Positions 55,573 to 64,000 of a stretch of 64,000 nt of DNA are shown here, in pieces; positions within the stretch are counted from its first letter, which is position 1, and the number at the start of each line of letters is the position of its first letter. The DNA lies in assembly GCF_000332475.2 (NCBI RefSeq), contig NZ_AOGX02000024.1:62001-126000 (forward strand), given 5' to 3'. The DNA is from Leptospira yanagawae serovar Saopaulo str. Sao Paulo = ATCC 700523 (GTDB lineage Bacteria; Spirochaetota; Leptospiria; Leptospirales; Leptospiraceae). Under the pieces are notes generated by a model. The model did no database searches and was not told where the DNA came from. It was given only the letters and a program-made list of their open reading frames with translations. The translations under genes were made by a program, and so were the position numbers.

Positions 55573-57507
55573 ATGGCTTCGTATTTGAAGAAATTCCAAT
55601 ATTTACTTTCTAATTTTCTTTTCGTTGTAAGATCCAAATCATTTTTAAAATTATTTTTCTCCCTCTTTTTATTTCTGATCTTACCTTATAGTTTGATTGT
55701 AGGGAGGATGATTTATAGAGAGTATAGAGATGCATTGGATTGGAATCAGAGATTCCAATTGGTCCGAATCCAATTACTTGCCATTGACATTGAAAACCAA
55801 ATACGAGAAACATTGGAAACCGAAGTTCCCAATGGAAAGCAAACCTCTATTTACCTACATAACATTTCGGATCTCCAAAGTTTCTGCCCCAACTTCTCAC
55901 CTCAAAATGATCATCCACTTCCATTCCAAATCCTCCAATGCAATCAGGATGAAAATCTTAGATCTTATTTTTTAGTCTCAGAAGGCAATCGATTTCGATT
56001 GCACCCTAGTTCGTTTCTGGAAGACGCCCTCCTACTTTCCTCGTTCAGTGATCCGAACGAAGGATTATTTTTACTCAACCAAGCCGGTGATTATGGAATC
56101 TCTGGATTTATCGAAGACCAATTCCTTGTATCCGAAGAATGGAAAGAGAAAGCTAAACCTTCCTTACAAAGGAATTCCAATGTTCCAACTTTAAAACAAG
56201 TAGAAAAGCAGGGTTTAGATTATTTTCTTGTGGGCATTCCCCTTTATGGTTTACCAGTCCATCTTTTTGTTGTGAGTCCCATTCATTTGGTACTCCAACC
56301 AATCCTTGATTCACTACAAGCAAACCTCACTACCCTTGTTTTATTATTAATGTTTACTTTTTTCATTTCGATTCTGATCTCTATAAGAGAAATTGAATCA
56401 AAACAAAAATTAACTCTTATTTTAAATGAATTCCCCCACGCCGCCATTTTATATGATTCCACAGGAGAAGTAATTTTAGAGAATCCCAAAATTGAACCAA
56501 AACTTAGCCTAACAGACGTATATTTATACCAAGAACCATTAAAAACATGGCTTAAAAAAGAAGTGATTTTATTTCTAAAAGAAATCAAGGGACAAACGAA
56601 TTCGGATCACAAGTTGAATCCAACTGGACAAAATGTAAAAAAAGATGAATTTGAAGTATTTACTGAAAATGGAGAAGTTCTATTATTAGAAATCATTTAC
56701 CAAATTTGGTACTTTGAAACAAAAAATAAATATGCAAGTGGTGCTTTACTTTTAGTTCAAAATGTAACAAAAAAACGTTTAGAATTTGAAAGGGAAATGG
56801 ATTACGCCAAGGACCTACAAAAAAAATACTTACCAAATCAAAACCAATTATTCCCAAGATTTGATTATGAAATTTTATACCGTCCTCTGATCCAAGTTGG
56901 AGGTGATTATTATGATTATATCGACTTAGGAAACAATCGAACCATTTTTGCAATTGGAGACGTCATAGGACATGGGGTGAAAGCTGCGATGATGATGACG
57001 GTATTAAAAGTGCTTTTTCATCAAATCACACGAACGGAAACAAGTCCCGAAATGATATTACTGAAAATGAATGAAGGGATTACACGTCATTTCCCTGACC
57101 CTTATGCCTTTGTTCCTTTTCTATTTTTACTTTTTGATTTGAATCAAAATTATGTTTATTATGGAAATGCGGGCCACCCTGGTATGGTCCATTTCACAAA
57201 AACTGGACCAAATTGTTATGAAAAATTAAATCCTATGTTTGGCATGTTACCGAAATTTGAACCGAAGGTTTTACAATTTCCCATCCAAACAGGAGATCGT
57301 TTTCATTTATTTACAGATGGATTAAAAGACGTAGAGAATTCGAAAAAAGAAAAAATTTGGGAAACTGAACTTATGACTTTTTTTGAACAAATGAAGGACA
57401 ATCATATTTCCCTAGTCAAACAAGAGTTAGATTTCAAAATTCGTTCCTTTTCAGAAGGAAAAGATTTACTCGATGACATCACTTGGATAGGCATCGATAT
57501 CATCTAA
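55573..57507 (+). CDS. Membrane SpoIIE (PP2C) phosphatase with PAS-like linker
   Basis: A 644-residue sensor phosphatase. Two membrane segments (about 22-45 and 265-290) enclose a periplasmic sensing region. A PAS-like stretch (about 305-425; FPHAAILYDSTGEVILENPK) precedes the phosphatase (about 440-640): RPLIQVGGDYYDYIDL, AIGDVIGHGVKAAMM, GNAGHPGMV and DGLKDVENS, with the metal-binding Asp residues in place. The start is ATG 55573 (AAAGG upstream). Sharing an operon with a wall-binding LysM-FecR protein suggests envelope sensing, which is inference. It ends at the base before the convergent prfC stop. Confidence 0.9.
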   Translation: MASYLKKFQYLLSNFLFVVRSKSFLKLFFSLFLFLILPYSLIVGRMIYREYRDALDWNQRFQLVRIQLLAIDIENQIRETLETEVPNGKQTSIYLHNISDLQSFCPNFSPQNDHPLPFQILQCNQDENLRSYFLVSEGNRFRLHPSSFLEDALLLSSFSDPNEGLFLLNQAGDYGISGFIEDQFLVSEEWKEKAKPSLQRNSNVPTLKQVEKQGLDYFLVGIPLYGLPVHLFVVSPIHLVLQPILDSLQANLTTLVLLLMFTFFISILISIREIESKQKLTLILNEFPHAAILYDSTGEVILENPKIEPKLSLTDVYLYQEPLKTWLKKEVILFLKEIKGQTNSDHKLNPTGQNVKKDEFEVFTENGEVLLLEIIYQIWYFETKNKYASGALLLVQNVTKKRLEFEREMDYAKDLQKKYLPNQNQLFPRFDYEILYRPLIQVGGDYYDYIDLGNNRTIFAIGDVIGHGVKAAMMMTVLKVLFHQITRTETSPEMILLKMNEGITRHFPDPYAFVPFLFLLFDLNQNYVYYGNAGHPGMVHFTKTGPNCYEKLNPMFGMLPKFEPKVLQFPIQTGDRFHLFTDGLKDVENSKKEKIWETELMTFFEQMKDNHISLVKQELDFKIRSFSEGKDLLDDITWIGIDII

Positions 57508-59097
57508 TCATTCCTCAAGCGGAGGATTGTCTAACAACTCGATCCCTTCATTATTTTTATGAAAATAATTCATATCCCATTCGGTATCAAATAATAAAGC
57601 CATGTTTCCAAATAAATCTTCCACCAAATTTGCATTTGATGGGATCTTTGTCCGATCTTCCTTTTTCACCCAACGAGAAATTCCGTAAGGCAAAATATGG
57701 ATAGAGGTTTCGGCGCCATATTCATCTTTTAAACGGCGTTGGAAAACTTCAAATTGAAGTTTACCCATGGCTCCAATGATGGGAACACCTCCACCTATAG
57801 TTCGTGAGGTAAAGAGGTGTAAAATCCCTTCTTCCGCCAATTGGTCCAATCCTTTCTTAAAGGATTTTAATTGCAGGGTGTCTTTACACGAGATCGTTGC
57901 AAATAATTCAGGGGCAAAACTAGGAAGTGGACGAAGTGGTGGAGTGTTTCCTGTCGAAAGCACATCTCCAATTTTGAAAGTTCCAGGATTTACGAGTCCA
58001 ATGATATCCCCAGGAAATGCTAAATCTACCGTGTTTCTGTCCTGTCCAAAAAAGGCAAAACTAGAGGACAACTTAACTGGTTTGTCCAATCGGTTATGAT
58101 TTACGTTTAATCCTCTTTCAAAAACTCCTGAACAAATTCTTAAAAATGCAATCCTATCTCTATGCGCCTTATTCATGTTTGCTTGCACTTTAAAAACAAA
58201 TGCACTGAAAGGGGCATTCACTGGATCTAAATAATTCCCATCCCGAAGTGGTATATGATCAGGACCAGGTGCAAGTTCTAAAAATTTATTTAAAAAAAGT
58301 TCGATCCCAAAATTATTTACCGCCGAACCAAAGTAAACTGGTGTTTCTTTTCCTAATAAAAAAGAATTTTTGTCTACCCCACCAATTCCATTTTGCACCA
58401 AATCAATCTGTTCTCGGAATGCCTTTACAATTTCTTCATCAAATTGTTCGTCGAGACTTGTGTCACTAGGACCTGCTACCCGAAACCCAGCTTTTTGTTT
58501 TCCACCTGGTGTGCGGTCAAACAAATACAATTGTTCGTCTCGCAAATCGTACACCCCTTTGAAATCAAAACCAGTGCCGAGAGGCCAAACGTCAGGAACA
58601 GCTTTGATGCCCAATACCTTTTCGATTTCATCAAGAAGAGCATACAGGTCCTTTGTGGGCCTATCCATTTTATTGATAAAGGTAATGATGGGAATACCGC
58701 GGTCACGACAAACCCGAAACAATTTGATGGTTTGCGGCTCCACCCCTTTACCAGCATCCAAAACCATTACCGCTGTATCTGCAGCCATGAGAGTCCGGTA
58801 GGTATCTTCGGAAAAGTCTTCGTGACCAGGAGTGTCGAGTAAATTGAGTATGTTATTTTTGTATTCGAACTGTAAAGCAGCGGAAGTGATGGAAATTCCC
58901 CTTTCTTTTTCCATCGCCATCCAGTCTGAAGTCGCTGATTTACCCTCTTTCTTCGCTTTTACTGCCCCCGCTAGTTGGATGGCACCCCCATACAATAGGA
59001 GTTTTTCGGTAAGCGTTGTTTTACCTGCATCGGGATGGGCGATGATCGCAAAGGTTTTCCGGCGATTGACTTCTTTTTCTATGGTATCAGGGGACAT
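57508..59097 (-). CDS. prfC: Peptide chain release factor RF3
   Basis: RF3 is a GTPase that removes RF1 or RF2 from the ribosome after termination. The 529 residues match the family: FAIIAHPDAGKTTLTEKLL (G1), LDTPGHEDFSEDTYRTL (G3), FINKMDRPTKD (G4), then domains II and III with TIGGGVPIIGAMGKLQFEVFQ. It abuts the convergent phosphatase gene (zero spacing) with no terminator seen. Confidence 0.96.
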   Translation of the reverse strand: MSPDTIEKEVNRRKTFAIIAHPDAGKTTLTEKLLLYGGAIQLAGAVKAKKEGKSATSDWMAMEKERGISITSAALQFEYKNNILNLLDTPGHEDFSEDTYRTLMAADTAVMVLDAGKGVEPQTIKLFRVCRDRGIPIITFINKMDRPTKDLYALLDEIEKVLGIKAVPDVWPLGTGFDFKGVYDLRDEQLYLFDRTPGGKQKAGFRVAGPSDTSLDEQFDEEIVKAFREQIDLVQNGIGGVDKNSFLLGKETPVYFGSAVNNFGIELFLNKFLELAPGPDHIPLRDGNYLDPVNAPFSAFVFKVQANMNKAHRDRIAFLRICSGVFERGLNVNHNRLDKPVKLSSSFAFFGQDRNTVDLAFPGDIIGLVNPGTFKIGDVLSTGNTPPLRPLPSFAPELFATISCKDTLQLKSFKKGLDQLAEEGILHLFTSRTIGGGVPIIGAMGKLQFEVFQRRLKDEYGAETSIHILPYGISRWVKKEDRTKIPSNANLVEDLFGNMALLFDTEWDMNYFHKNNEGIELLDNPPLEE

Positions 59098-59178
59098 AAT
59101 GACAATTCCATCTTAGCCAAATTGGCGAATCTGTCGAGAATAAAGAAGGTCAAGTTTCCCCGAACCAAAAGGAAGGGG

Positions 59179-59207
59179 TTGACTTGTGGATTATGTCCCA
59201 TTAAATT
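59179..59207 (+). promoter_or_regulatory. Predicted sigma-70-type promoter
   Basis: TTGACT (59179-59184), 17-base spacer, TAAATT (59202-59207). It precedes the AGGGAGAG ribosome site and the TTG at 59231 by a normal distance, and excludes the upstream GTG at 59186 as a start, since that lies in the promoter spacer. Confidence 0.6.
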
Positions 59208-59230
59208 GGGGGACAGAGGGAGAGTTTTTT

Positions 59231-61264
59231 TTGCGAAAGTTTGTATCCATCATCTTTCTTTTGGTCTGCACCCAAATCTTTCCTCTAGACTTTCCCAATT
59301 TTTCCTTAGGGGAAGAGAATGCCAAGGAAGAATTCAAACGGGGATTAACTTATAAAAACCAAAGAGAATACTCTGCCGCGAAAGAACGTTTCCAAAAGGC
59401 AGTGAATCTAAAAAAAGATTTCCATTTAGCCAGACTAGAATTGGCCAACAACTACTACCTATTAGGCGAATGGGAAGAGGCATTAGATGAATTGGAAATT
59501 TTATCTACAAAAGCCAAAAATGATTTACTCATCACAACTAAAATTGAGAGCCTTCGCCTAGCAATTGCAGGTGGTGTGACTGAAAAAGAAAAAATCTATT
59601 TTAAAACCATTGAAGGTGATTCTATCCGTGGATACAGGTTTCGTAATCCAACTGATATCACCTTCGACGAGGATGGAAATTTTTACGTTGCTGGATTTGA
59701 TACATCAAATGTTATTAAATTTAATGCCGCAGGGAATCCTATTGCCAATTGGCGAGGTGGTCTCACAAGGAAACTAGATCGTCCTGTTTCTTTGGTTTAT
59801 CATAATCAAAAAATTTACATCTCTGATTTTGCACGTGATGAAGTATTAGCATTTGACCTAACTGGAAGTTTTTTGTTTTCAATTGGAGGCCCTGGCAAAG
59901 GGCAAGGCCAATTTCGTGGCCCCTCCTCTATTTGTTTTGATAAACTTGGAAATCTTTATGTAGCTGATTCTGGAAATGGAAGAATCCAGAAATTTAACAC
60001 AAAACAACAGTTTGTATTAGAAATCACAGGACTTGGTAATTCCAAATTAATCAATCCTTCTGGCATTACAATTGAAAACCAAAATCTATATGTGGTGGAC
60101 AAAGATAAACTTCAAGTAATTGTCTTTGATGCTGATGGAAATACATTAGAGACAATTTCTAAACCCGAATGGAAAAAACCTCGTAACATTCGTATATTAG
60201 AGAATCAGATTTTTTTAACAGATGAAATAACCGGAATTTGGACTTACTCATTAAATAATGGAGAGTGGAACCAATTACCGAAGTTTCGAGACAAAAAAGG
60301 TGTGTATCGAGTTTTGTTTCGACCATTTGCAACAAATATGGATTCTACAGGTAGTTTTTATTTTGTTGATTTTGGAAAACATCGAATTGATATTTTTTCC
60401 CAAAAAAATAATTTATTATCAAACCTTGACTTGAAAATTGAATCCATTGATACTTCAGATTTTCCTAATATTCATATCTATACAAGGGTAAAAAATCGAG
60501 CGGGGAAAGAAATCGTAGGAATTGACCGACTCAGTTTTCGAATATTCGAAAATGACAATATGACACCCTTATTCTCCTTAGCGAGCAAAAACAAAATTAA
60601 TGATAAATTACAAATCGCGATGGTTTATGAAAATAGCGAATCCTTAAAAAAAGCTAAACTAAATTTTGAAGATGGATTGTTTCCTCTATTTCGATCTTTA
60701 CACGAAACGGATTCAGTGAGCTTATACCGAGCCGGAAAGGACAGCCAACTCATTCTTCCGCAAACAGTTTCCTTACGAGATATTTTGGCCAAAATTCGTG
60801 ATAGTAAACCGGAAGAAAAGTTTAACTTCGGGAAAGCAAGTATAGCCGCGATCAAAAAATTATCAATGGAAACTGGTCCAAAAATTCTAGTGTATTTAGT
60901 ATCAAAAGAAGCAAAAGAAGATGGTTTTTTACAATACCAAAAATCAAGGATTGTTTCGTATGCGAAGGCACATTCGATTCCCATTTACGTACTAACAACA
61001 AACCCAAATCCTAACCTAGAAGAATCTTGGTCTGATCTGACAAGTCCAACAAATGGAAAATACATCCTCTTAGATGGCGAAGGGGAAGAAAGAGAATTGT
61101 ACAAAGAATTTAAATCGCAACTAGATTATCGTTATATTTTATCCTATAAAACCGATACAAATCCAGAACTTATCAACCGTTACATTAAAATTGGAATTGG
61201 AGTGGACCATAGAGGTGTAAAAGGAAGAGATGAAGGAGGTTATTTTGTTCCAGAACCTCGTTAA
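59231..61264 (+). CDS. TPR-NHL-VWA-like exported protein
   Basis: A 677-residue protein from TTG 59231 (AGGGAGAG upstream, clean signal peptide RKFVSIIFLLVCTQIFPLDF). Residues about 30-125 form TPR-like helices (AKERFQKAVNLKKDFHLARLELANNYYLLGEW). Residues about 140-400 form an NHL beta-propeller (NPTDITFDEDGNFYVAG, GPSSICFDKLGNLYVADSGNGRIQKF). The C-terminal part (about 430-660) resembles a von Willebrand A fold, but its first metal motif (DxSxS) reads ENSES. It is probably periplasmic and protein-binding. The next TPR gene overlaps by 20 bases. Confidence 0.75.
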   Translation: MRKFVSIIFLLVCTQIFPLDFPNFSLGEENAKEEFKRGLTYKNQREYSAAKERFQKAVNLKKDFHLARLELANNYYLLGEWEEALDELEILSTKAKNDLLITTKIESLRLAIAGGVTEKEKIYFKTIEGDSIRGYRFRNPTDITFDEDGNFYVAGFDTSNVIKFNAAGNPIANWRGGLTRKLDRPVSLVYHNQKIYISDFARDEVLAFDLTGSFLFSIGGPGKGQGQFRGPSSICFDKLGNLYVADSGNGRIQKFNTKQQFVLEITGLGNSKLINPSGITIENQNLYVVDKDKLQVIVFDADGNTLETISKPEWKKPRNIRILENQIFLTDEITGIWTYSLNNGEWNQLPKFRDKKGVYRVLFRPFATNMDSTGSFYFVDFGKHRIDIFSQKNNLLSNLDLKIESIDTSDFPNIHIYTRVKNRAGKEIVGIDRLSFRIFENDNMTPLFSLASKNKINDKLQIAMVYENSESLKKAKLNFEDGLFPLFRSLHETDSVSLYRAGKDSQLILPQTVSLRDILAKIRDSKPEEKFNFGKASIAAIKKLSMETGPKILVYLVSKEAKEDGFLQYQKSRIVSYAKAHSIPIYVLTTNPNPNLEESWSDLTSPTNGKYILLDGEGEERELYKEFKSQLDYRYILSYKTDTNPELINRYIKIGIGVDHRGVKGRDEGGYFVPEPR

Positions 61265-63257
61265 ACGAAAAATCACCTATTTGGCTATTTTCATTTTGTT
61301 TGTAAGTACAAATATACTTTGGGGTGAATCGACTGCACTAGAAGACATTGCTGAAGGGAAAAATTTCCAATTGGGTGGAAATTGTAGAAAAGCAATTTCT
61401 TATTTCCAATCGGCTTTACAAAAAAATAAAAATTCTATCGAAGCCAAATTAGGAATTGCGGATTGCAGTTTTAAACTAGGATCCTTTAAAGAGAGTAAAA
61501 AATTTTATTTAGATATATTACAAAGGGATTCTAAATACATCCCGGCAGTCACGGGATTATCTGAAATCTATTTATTGGATGAAGACTATAAATCGATATC
61601 GGACCTGATCCAACCTTTGCTTACCGAATACCCCAATCACACTGGACTAAGAATTGCCGAAGCAAAATCTTTAGTAAAACAAGGAAAATTAGATTCAGCA
61701 TTATACAAAATTAAAAATTTATCACAGAAATTAGATGAGCCAGCTGATTTATTATGGATGTTAGGTGAAATATACTTCACGAAAAAACAATATGAAAATG
61801 CACTGATTGCTGTAGATTCATATACAAAAAAGGAACCAAACGATCCGGAAGGATTTGCATACAAAGCAAAAATTTTGTTATACGAACATTATTTTCAGCC
61901 AAGTTTGTTACTCTCTGTCTTACCTCAAGTTAAAGAAGCGATAGAAAATGCTTTGAATTTGGATAACAAAAATGAAACAGCAAGGTTTTACTTAGTTTAT
62001 CATGATTTGATTTTAGGAAATGCCAACCAGGAAAAAGAACTAAAAAAGAAAGCATTTAAAACAATTTATGAACTTGCTCGCGAATTTCCTGAAAACCAAC
62101 TCTATCATAGTTTGGAGGCAAATCTTGCTTGGGAATTAGGAGAGACAAAATTTGCATCTTTTCATTATAGAAGGGCCTTGGCATTAAATGATTTGGATGA
62201 AGTGCTTCGTTATGAAGCAGAAGAGTATGTTATCGAATTTGAAAAAGAAGAATCGAAATTGAGAAGAGAATTAGGGGATTATAGAAGGGATCGATATTAT
62301 TCCGAAAAACATTCCTTATATCACAAAAGCAGTTTATTTCATCTTTTCCGTGCGAGAGATTTGAGTGCACAAACACCTATCGTCAGGAAGGAATTACTCG
62401 AATTTTATAATTTATCAGGTGATGCAGTCAGATATACCAATTTGTTATTACGACTTCGAGAAGAAGATCCAAATTCGTTTAAACTCCAAAACAAATTAGA
62501 ATTCGTTTTAAAAAATTTAAAGGAATCTATCGAATTCAAAGAAGGATACATCCAAATCGAACCAAATTCCGTTTTGGATTCACCAATCCGTTTCAGCCCA
62601 GAAGTTTATGTTTTTGATTTAGAATCCAATTCCGCATTCCCTGACCATCTACAAGCTGGAAGGCTTTTTGCAGACGGATTACGGTATCAATTAAAAAACA
62701 TGTTATCTGTTAGAGTGATCGAAGGTTCTGAATTCAAACACATTCGGAATCTATTAAAAGAATCAAATTTCCATCCATTTTCTCAAACCATACCCTTTTC
62801 AATTGATAATCTACATCATTTAGATTCTAAACGGAAAAATGCAACTAAGGTTCGTTATGTAGTTCATGGAAAGTACCAAATCCAAAATGGCGACATTAAA
62901 TTTGATATCTCAGTTTATGATAGGAATCAATTAAAAGACATTGCCAATTGGAAAACGAACCAAAGAGGTAGAGATAGTTTACCAACGATTTTACACCGAA
63001 TCAGCGAGAGAATCAAACAACTGTTACCAGTTGAGGGAAAAATCTTAAAAGTCAAAAAAGATGAAGTAATTGTTTCCATAGGAAAGGATGATGGAATCCA
63101 AAAAAACTCCCTTGTCTCATTTGAACGCCAAGGAAAGGTATTATTTGATGGAGAAATCCTCACTCTTGGTAAATCAATTGCTAGCGTAAAACCAAAAATG
63201 AGAGGTTGGGAAAAAGAGCTCGCTACCGGGGACTCTGTGGTTTTGAAAAAGCACTAA
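61245..63257 (+). CDS. TPR/CsgG-like exported protein
   Basis: A 670-residue protein. I choose TTG 61245, which has a perfect AAGGAGG five bases upstream; ATG 61230 is the alternative. A signal peptide (YLAIFILFVSTNILWG) is followed by many TPR repeats (about 40-460; AISYFQSALQKNKNSIEAKLGIADCSFKLG; ENALIAVDSYTKKEPNDPEGFAYKA). A C-terminal region (about 480-670) resembles CsgG/LpoB-type domains (LFADGLRYQLKNMLSVRVIEGSEF; YVVHGKYQIQNGDIKFDISVYD), ending in an FlgT-C-like module (VIVSIGKDDGIQKNSLVSF). Probably a periplasmic scaffold partnered with the upstream NHL protein. Its 3' end overlaps the convergent gene by 35 bases. Confidence 0.75.
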   Translation: MFQNLVKRKITYLAIFILFVSTNILWGESTALEDIAEGKNFQLGGNCRKAISYFQSALQKNKNSIEAKLGIADCSFKLGSFKESKKFYLDILQRDSKYIPAVTGLSEIYLLDEDYKSISDLIQPLLTEYPNHTGLRIAEAKSLVKQGKLDSALYKIKNLSQKLDEPADLLWMLGEIYFTKKQYENALIAVDSYTKKEPNDPEGFAYKAKILLYEHYFQPSLLLSVLPQVKEAIENALNLDNKNETARFYLVYHDLILGNANQEKELKKKAFKTIYELAREFPENQLYHSLEANLAWELGETKFASFHYRRALALNDLDEVLRYEAEEYVIEFEKEESKLRRELGDYRRDRYYSEKHSLYHKSSLFHLFRARDLSAQTPIVRKELLEFYNLSGDAVRYTNLLLRLREEDPNSFKLQNKLEFVLKNLKESIEFKEGYIQIEPNSVLDSPIRFSPEVYVFDLESNSAFPDHLQAGRLFADGLRYQLKNMLSVRVIEGSEFKHIRNLLKESNFHPFSQTIPFSIDNLHHLDSKRKNATKVRYVVHGKYQIQNGDIKFDISVYDRNQLKDIANWKTNQRGRDSLPTILHRISERIKQLLPVEGKILKVKKDEVIVSIGKDDGIQKNSLVSFERQGKVLFDGEILTLGKSIASVKPKMRGWEKELATGDSVVLKKH

Positions 63258-63798
63258 GGTAAAAAGAAGAACAAAAGTTAAGAAGTGATTCCGATATTCT
63301 TGATTCCTTTTCAGAATCCAAATCACTTATCTCCAACTGACAAACATTCCTGTTCAGATAAACGGATTCTATATTTTCTTTTCGAAAACATTCGGCCAAT
63401 TCAGGTTGAAGATTTGGATAGTCTTTTGGTTCCAAATACATTTCCACATTAGAAAAATCGTAATTGGAAACAATTTTATGAATGTTTTTTTTTGGAGTTG
63501 GTTTCCATTCAAGATCAACATTTGGGTAAAAATATAAAATGCCTTCGTGGAGTTTAAATTCACCTTTATTTAACTGAGACTTTATTTCATCAGACTCATA
63601 ACGGATCAAATCTTTGTCCGAAAAAATCCGATCTTGGAATCCAACAAGAACTTCTCCCCTACCACTTACTTTTCGTTTGATCGTGACATACAAAACTTGT
63701 TGTTTTCCTAGTTTTTTTGATTCCTCCTCAATTCTATTGATGGTATCGATATCCAACCTGGAACTTTCTATCTTTTTTTTCTTAAAAAACCAAGTCAT
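63223..63798 (-). CDS. Protein of unknown function
   Basis: A 191-residue soluble protein with a Lys-rich start (FFKKKKIESSRL), no signal peptide or membrane segment, and a beta-rich centre (LYVTIKRKVSGRGEVLVGFQDRIF). I do not recognise a family. The last 35 bases overlap the upstream convergent TPR gene. It is divergent from the SRPBCC gene 21 bases away. Confidence 0.55.
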   Translation of the reverse strand: MTWFFKKKKIESSRLDIDTINRIEEESKKLGKQQVLYVTIKRKVSGRGEVLVGFQDRIFSDKDLIRYESDEIKSQLNKGEFKLHEGILYFYPNVDLEWKPTPKKNIHKIVSNYDFSNVEMYLEPKDYPNLQPELAECFRKENIESVYLNRNVCQLEISDLDSEKESRISESLLNFCSSFYLSAFSKPQSPR

Positions 63799-63819
63799 AG
63801 TTTTAAAATCTTCCTTCTA

Positions 63820-64000
63820 ATGTACATGAATACTTTCATTTTCCGATCCAAATTCCCGGTTTCAAAAGCACAATTGTTCCAATTTCACGAAGAACCAATT
63901 GGCTTTTCCACATTGATGCAAGCAAATCCAGGGATAAAAATCATTCAGAAACCCAAATCCTTACAGGTTGGTGAAGTTGCTATATTAAAAGTACCTATGA
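63820..64000 (+). CDS. SRPBCC (START-like) family protein, partial at the right edge
   Basis: The first 60 codons are open to the window end. MYMNTFIFRSKFPVSKAQLFQFHEEPIGFSTLM followed by NPGIKIIQ and GEVAILKVP fits the N-terminus of cyclase/dehydrase-like SRPBCC proteins (FRSxFPVSxxELFxFHExP...L). These bind hydrophobic ligands. ATG at 63820 or 63826. Confidence 0.7.
   Translation, partial: MYMNTFIFRSKFPVSKAQLFQFHEEPIGFSTLMQANPGIKIIQKPKSLQVGEVAILKVPM

Noticed and set aside
59186..59230. GTG 59186 as start of the NHL/TPR gene
   Set aside because: It lies in the spacer of the predicted promoter, and the signal peptide and ribosome site fit TTG 59231.
1..64000. tRNA, rRNA, CRISPR, insertion sequences, prophage, replication origin
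   Set aside because: I looked for repeats, transposase or integrase motifs and cloverleaf-like arms and saw none. A tRNAscan or Infernal run would settle this.

Overview
The window looks like chromosomal core DNA of a spirochaete, almost certainly Leptospira and probably the saprophytic (L. biflexa-like) branch. This is inferred from protein style and base composition, not from a search: AT-rich DNA, Leptospira-like lipoproteins, an OmpL47-type repeat protein, RsbU-type phosphatases, an NHL/TPR periplasmic protein, and genes for beta-oxidation and menaquinone. Genes are packed tightly, often with 4-base ATGA overlaps. The longest gap between genes is about 175 bases. I see no tRNA, rRNA, CRISPR array, insertion sequence, phage gene or origin.

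Layout. 1-1.9 kb: the 5' part of a UbiB/AarF kinase gene and an oxidoreductase gene. 1.9-12.6 kb: cell wall and division block. murF-purE-purK (+) converge on rsmH-ftsL-murE-mraY-ftsW-murG-murC (-). 12.6-22 kb: HIT protein, CheR, MqnA, a lipoprotein, a PP2C phosphatase joined to AmtB, an outer-membrane barrel and an AsmA-like protein. 22-33 kb: TypA, then rplU-prp-rpmA-obgE-proB-proA-nadD-yqeK-LCP-rsfS, converging on a YyaL-type protein. 33-41 kb: TolC-like channel, M20 amidase, enoyl-CoA isomerase with a MarR-type operator, and an opposite operon of thiolase-like protein, GT9, PepP and MarR. 40.8-43.9 kb: bacterioferritin, an RlmL-like methyltransferase, an N-acetylglutamate synthase-like protein and a DCC thiol protein. 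43.9-46.8 kb (-): lysine 2,3-aminomutase, ATP-grasp ligase and a haem-oxygenase-fold diiron protein. 46.8-53.7 kb: HAD phosphatase, GerMN protein, GGDEF cyclase, lipoprotein, MqnC and a membrane Fe-S reductase resembling ETF:menaquinone oxidoreductase. 53.7-64 kb: LysM-FecR protein, OmpL47-like protein, SpoIIE phosphatase, RF3, two large TPR envelope proteins, an unknown gene and the start of an SRPBCC gene.

How genes fit together. MqnA, MqnC, the putative ETF:quinone reductase and the enoyl-CoA isomerase fit an organism that oxidises fatty acids and passes the electrons to menaquinone. The MurE DNPR motif indicates meso-diaminopimelate peptidoglycan. Two PP2C phosphatases, a diguanylate cyclase and CheR show a strong signalling component.

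Best leads: (1) a kamA/ATP-grasp/diiron-protein operon with no obvious known pathway; (2) the LysM-FecR gene, whose ribosome binding site sits in a 13-bp hairpin and whose early codons form a terminator; (3) a methyltransferase whose conserved N-terminus begins upstream of any ATG, GTG or TTG; (4) a thiolase-like protein with Ser in place of the catalytic Cys; (5) a Fur-like box plus terminator between convergent genes, possibly a small RNA; (6) a Prp-type protease next to an L27 that has no cleavable extension.
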